Program-made: the position numbers and the translations under genes
Notes under the pieces: generated by a model
The model's database searches: none
Told to the model about the DNA's origin: nothing
The model's input: only the letters and a program-made list of their open reading frames with translations
In this document: piece after piece, positions 1-6,754 of the stretch
Numbering within the stretch: position 1 is the first letter of the stretch
Layout of the letters: every line of letters starts with the position of its first letter
Origin: Bacteroidales bacterium
GTDB lineage: Bacteria > Bacteroidota > Bacteroidia > Bacteroidales > Lentimicrobiaceae
DNA: 64,000 nt
Direction of reading: 5' to 3'
Assembly: GCA_024636955.1 (NCBI GenBank)
Contig: JAGXGB010000029.1
Span: 16,015-80,014, forward strand

Positions 1-1
1 T

Positions 2-88
2 ACAATTGAAGGATCAGAATTATCACGTGGCGGAGGCGGTTGTCGTTGTATGACAATGCCAATAAAGCGTACAAAAATTGATTGGTAG
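2..88 (+). CDS. Arginine deiminase-type hydrolase, C-terminal fragment
   Basis: The frame open from position 2 encodes 28 residues and stops at TAG 86-88. It ends in SRGGGGCRCMTMPIKR, which matches the end of arginine deiminase-type guanidino hydrolases, where the Cys before Met-x-Met-Pro is the catalytic nucleophile. Such enzymes convert arginine to citrulline and ammonia in the cytoplasm. Only the last active-site loop is visible, so a related amidinotransferase-fold enzyme cannot be excluded. It ends 30 bp before the M16 peptidase on the same strand, so the two may be co-transcribed. Confidence 0.6.
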   Translation, partial: TIEGSELSRGGGGCRCMTMPIKRTKIDW

Positions 89-118
89 GATTTTTGCTAA
101 TAACCAACATACCATCTT

Positions 119-2968
119 ATGACAAAACTAACTAAACTATTAACTATGGGAATCATGATCGGTTCACTGTTAACCAATCTGCCTGAAACTCTTGCCCAAA
201 AAGCAGCGGGAGGTAACTTTAAGGTAGAATTTGAAAAGTATCAACTTGATAATGGTCTGCAGGTGGTTTTGCACCACGATGCGTCCGATCCCATTGTATC
301 TGTTGCTATCCTGTTTCATGTAGGCTCAAGCCGTGAAAACCCAGGCAAAACTGGCTTTGCACACTTCTTCGAGCACATGCTCTTCCAAAATTCAGAGAAT
401 GTAGGCAAGGGCGTGTTCTTCAAAAAGATAGACGACCTTGGCGGTACATTCAATGGCGGTACCTGGAATGACGGAACCGTTTATTATGAAGTTGTTCCTA
501 AGGATGCCCTGGAGAAGATCTTGTGGATGGAAAGTGATCGTATGGGATTCCTCATTAACACTGTTACACAGGGCGCTCTCGACCGTGAGAAAGACATCGT
601 AATCAACGAAAAGCGCCAGCGGGTTGACAATCAGCCTTATGGCCATGGTGATTATGTACTCGACCAAAACCTCTATCCACCGTCGCACCCATACTCATGG
701 CAGGTGATCGGGTCAATGGATGACCTTAGGGGTGCAACTCTTGAGGATGTTAAGGAATTCTATCATAATTACTATGGTGTAAACAATGCAACTATGGTAA
801 TTGCCGGTGATTTCAACAGTGATGAAGTAAAGACGCTTGTTCAAAAGTACTTTGGTGAATTCAAAGCACGCAAAAAGCCTGAGGCAATCAAACCTATGCC
901 GGCAGTGCTAACTGAAACCAAAAAACTATACCATGAGGACAATTTTGCTCGTTTGCCTGAATTAACTATTGCAATACCAACAGTTGAGCACTACCATCCT
1001 GATTCATATGCTTTGGATGTATTGGCCGACCTACTTGCAGAAGGCAAGAAAGCGCCCCTTTATAAAGAGATAGTTGAAAAAAGAAACCTTGCTCCAAATA
1101 TTTCAGTGTACAACAATTCACAGGAATTAGCAGGTAAATTTAATATTAGTGTTAAGGCTTTTGAAAATACCAGCCTTGATGCAGTTATGGAAGCTATCAA
1201 TGAAGGTTATGCTCAATTCGAAAAAACAGGATTCACTGAATCTGACATGCAACGAATAAAAAATATCCGCGAAACTCAATTCTACAACAGCATTTCCAGT
1301 TTACTTGGAAAGTCGTTCCAATTAGTTCAGGCTAATGTATTTGGAGGCGACCCTGCCCGCATGATGGATGACGTTAAGTTACTCAATGCAGTAACCAAAG
1401 CTGATGTAATGAGGGTTTACGAGAAATACATCAAGAATAAAAACTTCGTAGCTACCAGCTTTGTACCTAAAGGACAAGCGCAGCTTATTTTAGCTGGCTC
1501 AATAAAAGCTTCTGTTGTAGAAGAATCCATTGAAGATGCTGGCTCAGAATCAAAGGGCGGTACTGAAATAGCAGATGAATTCATGAGAACCCCTTCAACC
1601 TTTGACCGTAGTATAGAACCTGCACTTGGACCTAAACCATTGCTTTCAATTCCAAAGGTATACAATGCTAACCTATCGAATAACCTTGATGTATATGGCA
1701 TTGAGAGTCATGAATTGCCATTGGTGCAGTTCTCCATAAGACTTAAAGGTGGACAGCTACTTGAGAATACTGATAAGGTTGGAGTTTCAAAACTTCTTGC
1801 TGACCTGATGATGGAGGGTACTAAAGATATGACCCCCGAGGAACTCGAAGAAGCCATAGGTCAACTGGGTGCTAAAATCAACATTAACTCTTCATCTGAA
1901 TTTATTACCCTTACTGCTAACTGCCTCTCGAGGAACTATCAGCAGGTGCTTGCTCTTGTTGAGAAGATAATGATTGAACCACGCTGGGATGCCATGGAAT
2001 TCGATCGTTTGAAACAAGCTACAATAAGCGGTATCGTACAACGTGAAGCTAATCCTAATGCTATTGCGGGCACCATATTCTACAAGAAGCTTTATGGTGA
2101 CAACCACATTCTTTCTTTCCCGGGATCAGGTACGGTGGCATCAGTTGAAAGCATTACCATGGACGATTTGCAGGCTTATTACGCCAAAGCGTTTTCTTCG
2201 TCTGTTGCCAGTTTCCATATAGCAGGAGACATAATGCAAGATGAAGTAATGAAATCATTGAGTACTTTGGAAAGCAAATGGAAGGCTACAAATGTGATCT
2301 TCCCAAAATATGACCTGCCTGCTCAAAATGAGAAACCAACTCTTTATTTTATTGATGTACCTAATGCAAAACAGTCGGTTATCATGATTGGCTCACTAGC
2401 TGTTTCGCGCGACAACCCTGATTACTTCCCTGCAATGTTCGCTAATTACAAACTCGGCGATGGTTCAGGATCAAAATTATTTGAGGTGCTCCGACTTGAA
2501 AAAGGCTACACCTATGGTGCATATTCATTCCTTATGCCACGTGTTACAGTTGGTCCGTTTGTTGCAAGTTCAAGTGTTCAGTCAATGTACACCCTTGAGT
2601 CAGTAAACCTCTTCCGCGAGATTATGACTACATATGGCATAGAATACTCTGACAGCGACCTTGAAACTACGCGCAATGCTATGATTCGCTCAAATGCAGG
2701 GAAGTTTGAAACAATAGGCAGCCTTATGGGAATGCTTCACGACATATCAACTTTCAACCTGCCGGATGATTATGTTAAGAAGGAAGAACAAATGGCAGAA
2801 AAGTTGACCCTTGATCAAGCCAAAGCCGCATATTTCAAATACATTCAACCTGACAAGATGGTTTATGTAGTTGTTGGTGATGCACGCACTCAGTTTGAAA
2901 GACTGAAAGAAGCAGGATTGGGCGAACCGATTATGCTTGATAAACAAGGAAATACTTTAAAACTATAA
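119..2968 (+). CDS. M16 family zinc peptidase (two-lobed, secreted)
   Basis: This 949-residue protein has a signal peptide (roughly residues 1-27, ending near TLAQ), so it acts in the periplasm or at the envelope. The N-terminal lobe carries the inverted zinc motif HFFEH at residues 82-86, with the distal Glu ligand at about residue 164 (REKDIVINEKR). The C-terminal lobe (from about residue 520) has the same fold signature without HxxEH and includes the LRLEKGYTYG segment, which matches the Arg/Tyr substrate-binding motif of the inactive M16 lobe. Length and order fit a pitrilysin/processing-peptidase-like protein with both lobes on one chain. Its natural substrate is not evident. A strong terminator follows at 3023-3051. 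Confidence 0.93.
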   Translation: MTKLTKLLTMGIMIGSLLTNLPETLAQKAAGGNFKVEFEKYQLDNGLQVVLHHDASDPIVSVAILFHVGSSRENPGKTGFAHFFEHMLFQNSENVGKGVFFKKIDDLGGTFNGGTWNDGTVYYEVVPKDALEKILWMESDRMGFLINTVTQGALDREKDIVINEKRQRVDNQPYGHGDYVLDQNLYPPSHPYSWQVIGSMDDLRGATLEDVKEFYHNYYGVNNATMVIAGDFNSDEVKTLVQKYFGEFKARKKPEAIKPMPAVLTETKKLYHEDNFARLPELTIAIPTVEHYHPDSYALDVLADLLAEGKKAPLYKEIVEKRNLAPNISVYNNSQELAGKFNISVKAFENTSLDAVMEAINEGYAQFEKTGFTESDMQRIKNIRETQFYNSISSLLGKSFQLVQANVFGGDPARMMDDVKLLNAVTKADVMRVYEKYIKNKNFVATSFVPKGQAQLILAGSIKASVVEESIEDAGSESKGGTEIADEFMRTPSTFDRSIEPALGPKPLLSIPKVYNANLSNNLDVYGIESHELPLVQFSIRLKGGQLLENTDKVGVSKLLADLMMEGTKDMTPEELEEAIGQLGAKININSSSEFITLTANCLSRNYQQVLALVEKIMIEPRWDAMEFDRLKQATISGIVQREANPNAIAGTIFYKKLYGDNHILSFPGSGTVASVESITMDDLQAYYAKAFSSSVASFHIAGDIMQDEVMKSLSTLESKWKATNVIFPKYDLPAQNEKPTLYFIDVPNAKQSVIMIGSLAVSRDNPDYFPAMFANYKLGDGSGSKLFEVLRLEKGYTYGAYSFLMPRVTVGPFVASSSVQSMYTLESVNLFREIMTTYGIEYSDSDLETTRNAMIRSNAGKFETIGSLMGMLHDISTFNLPDDYVKKEEQMAEKLTLDQAKAAYFKYIQPDKMVYVVVGDARTQFERLKEAGLGEPIMLDKQGNTLKL

Positions 2969-3022
2969 CTTACAAATCAGTAATTGCAGCCGTTTCATAG
3001 ATCTGGTTGCTATTAGTAAACG

Positions 3023-3051
3023 AAAAAAGCCTCTATTGAGGCTTTTTTTTT
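3023..3051 (+). terminator. Intrinsic terminator of the M16 gene
   Basis: An 11-bp perfect stem (3023-3033 with 3038-3048) closes a TATT loop. The GC-rich core is GCCTC/GAGGC, and the stem runs straight into nine T residues at 3043-3051. Confidence 0.9.
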
Positions 3052-3123
3052 GTTATATACCATCCTGTGAATATTTCCTGATAATTATATGGGCTCAAAT
3101 CAAGTTCATAATCCATTGGATTT

Positions 3124-3211
3124 ATAAGCGTCTTTTAAGCGTTATACAAACGATGTTTAATCGTCTAAAGACGCTTATAAGACGCTTATATAACGCTTAT
3201 GTATCGCTTAT
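3124..3211. repeat. 88-bp palindrome made of eight 11-bp units
   Basis: Four units of the form ATAAGCGT+3 bp start at 3124, 3135, 3146 and 3157. Four inverted units ending in CGCTTAT occupy 3168-3178, 3179-3189, 3190-3200 and 3201-3211. The dyad centre is 3167.5 and every unit is mirrored. By direct alignment 31 of 44 positions in the arms are complementary. The two central right-hand units (AAGACGCTTAT) are identical. It sits between two terminators that face each other, and I see no coding potential in it. A similarly built but unrelated sequence lies at 34644-34743. Confidence 0.85.
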
Positions 3212-3273
3212 GATGGTAATGAATCTTAAATGCATCATGAAAGCTTTTAATACACCCTTCGGTCATGGCAAAT

Positions 3274-3301
3274 AAAAAAAACTCCGTCTATAAAGGCGGA
3301 G
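3274..3301 (-). terminator. Intrinsic terminator of the P-loop kinase gene
   Basis: On the minus strand a 7-bp stem (3282-3288 with 3295-3301, one G-T pair) is followed by eight T residues (3274-3281 read in reverse). It lies 66 bp past the stop of the minus-strand gene at 3367-3927. Confidence 0.8.
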
Positions 3302-3366
3302 GCGGGGAACAAACTGTTAAGACCTGGAGGATCTTACCAAACATCAAAAAGAAAAGTAGGATGAAA

Positions 3367-3927
3367 TTAATTACCGGGAACGGAGAACAGTGTTTGCTCT
3401 ATAGATGTTTCAAGCTCTTCAACTGTATCATTATTTGAAAATACGAAATCCGCCATCTGCATGCATTTTCCTATATTCTGGTTGTTAGGATCGGAGGAGT
3501 TCATTTCACGACGTTCGTTTTCAATGAAAACATCATAGCTGATGCTGTCGGTTTCAGTTTTTCTTTTGAAGATACGTTCATACCTCAGTTCAGGCAATGC
3601 ATCAACAGCAATTAGGTAAAAATTACCCTTTTCCCTGAGTGATGAAACCTCACCCGGTGTGCGGATGCTTTCTATAATACAGTTATCGCCACTTAGTATT
3701 GCCTCTTCATATAACTGATCAACTATATAGGAAGGAGAATTCTCAGCACGCAGTTTATTAGCCACCGAAACCATGGAATCGCGGTTTACCTCAAGACCCT
3801 GTTCCTTGATCCTTTCAATAAGGAATTGCCTGACAGAGAGATGCCTGAAGTTCTTATGCTCCACAAGATAATCAACAATAGTACCTTTTCCCGCACCCAA
3901 TGTGCCTGTTATTCCAATAATTAGCAT
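3367..3927 (-). CDS. P-loop nucleotide kinase-like protein (dephospho-CoA/adenylate kinase fold)
   Basis: This 186-residue cytoplasmic protein has a Walker A loop GTLGAGKGT at residues 8-16 (Lys14). A conserved-looking segment IIESIRTPGEV follows at about residues 84-94, and a basic lid-like region (FKRKTE) at about residues 119-124. The size and loop sequence fit the P-loop nucleotide/nucleoside kinase superfamily, including dephospho-CoA kinase-like and archaeal adenylate kinase-like proteins. It does not carry enough of any one family signature to name a substrate. It is a single-gene unit with its own promoter (3943-3950) and terminator. Confidence 0.7.
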   Translation of the reverse strand: MLIIGITGTLGAGKGTIVDYLVEHKNFRHLSVRQFLIERIKEQGLEVNRDSMVSVANKLRAENSPSYIVDQLYEEAILSGDNCIIESIRTPGEVSSLREKGNFYLIAVDALPELRYERIFKRKTETDSISYDVFIENERREMNSSDPNNQNIGKCMQMADFVFSNNDTVEELETSIEQTLFSVPGN

Positions 3928-3942
3928 AAGTTAAACTTTGCA

Positions 3943-3950
3943 CAAAGGTA
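3943..3950 (-). promoter_or_regulatory. Bacteroidota -7 element (TACCTTTG)
   Basis: The minus strand reads TACCTTTG, matching TAnnTTTG. It lies 16 bp before the start of the kinase gene, which implies a very short leader. No convincing -33 element was confirmed. Confidence 0.55.
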
Positions 3951-4023
3951 CAAATAAGTGGCTTTGGGCATAAGGGTACACCAGCCAAACAGTGTATAAT
4001 TGGGAAACTACGCAGCTTGATAA

Positions 4024-4046
4024 TTACGATTAAAAAATAATCGTAA
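4024..4046. other. Perfect A/T-rich hairpin upstream of the PqqD-like gene
   Basis: TTACGATTA (4024-4032) and TAATCGTAA (4038-4046) form a 9-bp perfect stem around five A residues. It lies 36 bp before the first gene of the six-gene operon. There is no T tract after it, so it looks more like an operator or leader structure than a terminator. Confidence 0.5.
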
Positions 4047-4082
4047 ATTGCTCCTGAGAATATTATATCAAACCATGTGTTT

Positions 4083-4331
4083 ATGAGAATGAATCAAAAC
4101 ATTGCAATAAGTGAAACTGGCTTCTTATTTAATCCGTCAACCGGTGAATCTTTCACCTTAAACCCTGTTGGCTTAAAGCTCATTTCCTATTATAAGGAGG
4201 GACTTAATGATGACGAAATCATTAGTCGCATGCAAGAAGAATATCAGGTTGAAGAACGGGAAATTTCAAGAGACCTGCTCGACTTTAAGAATGTGTTGAA
4301 ACATTACTTACTTGTTGATAACAATGACTAA
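4083..4331 (+). CDS. PqqD-like small protein (possible peptide-binding RRE fold)
   Basis: This protein of about 82 residues reads GFLFNPSTGESFTLNPVG..., then a segment rich in Asp/Glu and Ile, and ends with FKNVLKHYLLV. That is the pattern of PqqD-type proteins, winged-helix-like folds that in PqqD and RiPP enzymes bind the leader of a precursor peptide. The longest frame begins with GTG at 4077; ATG 4083 (MRMNQN) or ATG 4089 is more likely. It is the first gene of the operon and overlaps the ATP-grasp gene by 8 bp, so the two are probably translationally coupled. No precursor peptide gene was found beside it. Family membership is well supported; the role is unknown. Confidence 0.75.
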   Translation: MRMNQNIAISETGFLFNPSTGESFTLNPVGLKLISYYKEGLNDDEIISRMQEEYQVEEREISRDLLDFKNVLKHYLLVDNND

Positions 4332-5370
4332 GCCTACACTTAATATCGGCGTAACAGGACTTAATGCAATTGATAGTCCGGGTCCCGGAGTACCTGTAAT
4401 CAGGGCTTTGAAAGAGGCTACTTCCTTTAATGTAAGGATTATAGGCCTGGCTTATGAATCGCTTGAACCCGGAATTTACATGCATAATCTGGTCGACAAA
4501 AGCTACATGATCCCTTACCCTACCGAAGGAACTGATGCATTGCTTAGTCGGCTTGAATACATACATAGTTGTGAGAAACTTGATGTGATCATTCCCAACT
4601 TTGATGCTGAGTTGTATTCATTTATGAAGCTTGAGAAGAAACTGTTGGCTATGGACATACACATGTTCCTTCCTACATTTGAGCAGTTTGAGGAGCGACA
4701 TAAAGTTAACCTATCAGATTTTGGTAAAAAATATGGCATTGATGTTCCTTTCGGGAAAGCGATATCTGATCCTCATGATCTGCGTGACCTTGAGGATGAG
4801 TTTGACTACCCTGTAATGATCAAAGGCAAATGGTATGATGCCTATGTGGCTCATAATATTGAGCAAGCGCGAAGTTACTTCAGCAAGATAACTGCTAAGT
4901 GGGGCTACCCGGTGGTGGTGCAAAAGTTTGTTCAGGGAACTGAATACAATGTGATTGGATTGGGCGATGGCAAAGGAAATATGTTAGCTGCAGTTCCAAT
5001 GCGCAAGCAGTTTATCACTGATAAAGGCAAAGCGTGGGCCGGTATCAGCATTGAAGACAAGAAACTTATAGCATTGACTGAAAAATTTATCAGCTCCACC
5101 AAGTGGAGGGGAGCATTTGAGCTCGAACTGATGAAAACAAGTGATAACATTTATTACCTGATGGAAATTAATCCACGAATACCTGCATGGGTTTACCTGG
5201 CAGTTGGTGTTGGTCAAAATATACCTGAAGCATTGGTTCACCTTGCCTTAGGAAATGATGTGGCTCCATTGCCGGCTTATGATGTGGGCAAGCTTTTTAT
5301 AAGGTATTCATATGACCTTATAGTTGACAGGAGTGAGTTTGAGAATTTATCAGTGAACGGTGAGTTATAA
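4324..5370 (+). CDS. ATP-grasp ligase (carbamoyl-phosphate-synthase-like)
   Basis: This 348-residue soluble protein has an N-terminal pre-ATP-grasp Rossmann region (NIGVTGLNAIDSPGPG) and the ATP-binding lobe with VMIKGKWYDAYVA. The Mg-binding acidic cluster is FELELM (about residues 265-270) followed by MEINPRIPAW (Glu281, Asn283). The ExNPR pattern is that of the carbamoyl-phosphate synthase/biotin carboxylase group. These enzymes join a carboxylate, via an acyl-phosphate, to an amine, thiol or carbamate. ATG 4324 overlaps the PqqD-like gene; an in-frame start at 4312 is also possible. The substrate is unknown. The adjacent PLP decarboxylase recalls the ATP-grasp/decarboxylase pair BtrJ/BtrK of butirosin synthesis, but no carrier protein is visible. 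Confidence 0.85.
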   Translation: MTKPTLNIGVTGLNAIDSPGPGVPVIRALKEATSFNVRIIGLAYESLEPGIYMHNLVDKSYMIPYPTEGTDALLSRLEYIHSCEKLDVIIPNFDAELYSFMKLEKKLLAMDIHMFLPTFEQFEERHKVNLSDFGKKYGIDVPFGKAISDPHDLRDLEDEFDYPVMIKGKWYDAYVAHNIEQARSYFSKITAKWGYPVVVQKFVQGTEYNVIGLGDGKGNMLAAVPMRKQFITDKGKAWAGISIEDKKLIALTEKFISSTKWRGAFELELMKTSDNIYYLMEINPRIPAWVYLAVGVGQNIPEALVHLALGNDVAPLPAYDVGKLFIRYSYDLIVDRSEFENLSVNGEL

Positions 5371-5392
5371 ATGAGTTTAAAGAATAAACCAA

Positions 5393-6751
5393 ATGGAAAA
5401 GAAAGTATACGAACGGCCACATATTATTAAGCTTGACGCGGGCATGCCCGGAAAATTCGGCATGAGGGCTGAAACCCCTGCCATGACCCATGTATTTGGT
5501 GTGGCGGTGAAGAAGCTTGTTGAAAAGCATGGTTCTCCCTTATTTGTTATTTCGGAGGAAAGCATCAGGCAATCATATCGTAAAGCACACAAAGCATTCA
5601 GCACCCGATACCCAAATGTACAGTTCGCCTGGTCGTATAAAACCAATTACCTTTCGGCGATATGCAATATATTTCACAGTGAAGGTTCATGGGCTGAAGT
5701 AGTCTCTGGTTTTGAGTATAATAAAGCTATTGCAAATAATGTTGACCCTAAAAAGATAATTTTCAACGGTCCCGGTAAATCAGATGATGAGCTTTTAACA
5801 GCTGCAAACAATGGCTCACTTATACATATTGACCACCTTGATGAGCTTTATCAACTAATAGATATTGCAGAAAAGGCCACCCAAAGACCACGGGTTGCAA
5901 TCAGGGTAAATATGGATACCGGCATTTATCCTCAATGGGACAGATTTGGATTCAACTATGAAAACGGACAAGCATGGGATGCCATCAACAAGATCATGCA
6001 CTCAGGTAAGCTTGACCTTATGGGGTTACATACACATATTGGCACATTCATCATGACTGCCAGTGCTTACGGAATTGCAGCCACTAAACTTGCTGACCTC
6101 GCTATGGGCCTGCAGCAAAAATTCAATCACACCATAAAATACATTGACCTGGGTGGTGGCTTTGCTTCAAAGAACACATTGAAAGGCTCATACTTACCGG
6201 GCAGTGACATAAGTCCGTCGTTTGACGAATATGCTGAAGCAATTTCATCAGCTTTGCTTAATAGTTCCCTGAAACCTGACTCTTTACCTCTGCTAATACT
6301 TGAAACAGGAAGGGCCTTGGTTGACAGTGCGGCTTTCCTGATTTCAACGGTAATTGCCAATAAGCGGTTATCAAATGGGAAGAGAGCAACAATTGTAGAT
6401 GCTGGAGTAAATATCATGTTCACTTCTTTCTGGTATCAGCATCAGATATCACCTGCACAGGGTGCATCACAATATAGGGAAGACACTGTTTTATACGGGC
6501 CTCTTTGCATGAACATAGATTGTTTACGTGAGAGTGTGAACCTACCGATACTCAATAAAGGAGACCAGGTTGTAATACACAATGTTGGAGCTTATAACAT
6601 GACTCAATGGATGCAATTTATAACGCTGAGGCCAAATATTGTTCTCGTTGATTCAGCAGGTGAGGTACAACTCATACGTGAAGCTGAGAACATGGATAGT
6701 ATTCAACACCATGAAAAAATGCCTGATAAGCTTGTGATTAATCATCCATAA
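5393..6751 (+). CDS. PLP-dependent decarboxylase, fold type III (LysA-like, atypical)
   Basis: This 452-residue protein has the layout of diaminopimelate/ornithine decarboxylases. The PLP Lys is in FAWSYKTNYL (Lys83), the barrel His in LMGLHTHIGT, the phosphate loop is DLGGGFASKN, and ETGRALV contributes the pyridine-binding Glu/Arg. The C-terminal beta domain has YGPLCMNIDCL where true LysA has GPxCES. The Cys is kept but the substrate-contacting Glu-Ser is replaced, which argues against diaminopimelate as substrate. The gene is 22 bp after the ATP-grasp gene and 3 bp before the transporter fusion. It is probably a decarboxylase of an amino acid or of a conjugated amino acid. Confidence 0.85.
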   Translation: MEKKVYERPHIIKLDAGMPGKFGMRAETPAMTHVFGVAVKKLVEKHGSPLFVISEESIRQSYRKAHKAFSTRYPNVQFAWSYKTNYLSAICNIFHSEGSWAEVVSGFEYNKAIANNVDPKKIIFNGPGKSDDELLTAANNGSLIHIDHLDELYQLIDIAEKATQRPRVAIRVNMDTGIYPQWDRFGFNYENGQAWDAINKIMHSGKLDLMGLHTHIGTFIMTASAYGIAATKLADLAMGLQQKFNHTIKYIDLGGGFASKNTLKGSYLPGSDISPSFDEYAEAISSALLNSSLKPDSLPLLILETGRALVDSAAFLISTVIANKRLSNGKRATIVDAGVNIMFTSFWYQHQISPAQGASQYREDTVLYGPLCMNIDCLRESVNLPILNKGDQVVIHNVGAYNMTQWMQFITLRPNIVLVDSAGEVQLIREAENMDSIQHHEKMPDKLVINHP

Positions 6752-6754
6752 TAA

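Noticed and set aside
3124..3211. CRISPR array or insertion-sequence end
   Set aside because: Repeats are only 11 bp with no unique spacers, the two halves are inverted, and there is no transposase or Cas gene nearby.
3036..3275. 79-codon open frame over the 11-bp palindrome
   Set aside because: It begins inside a terminator's T tract, lies across an inverted repeat whose periodicity explains the open frame, and has no recognisable protein character.
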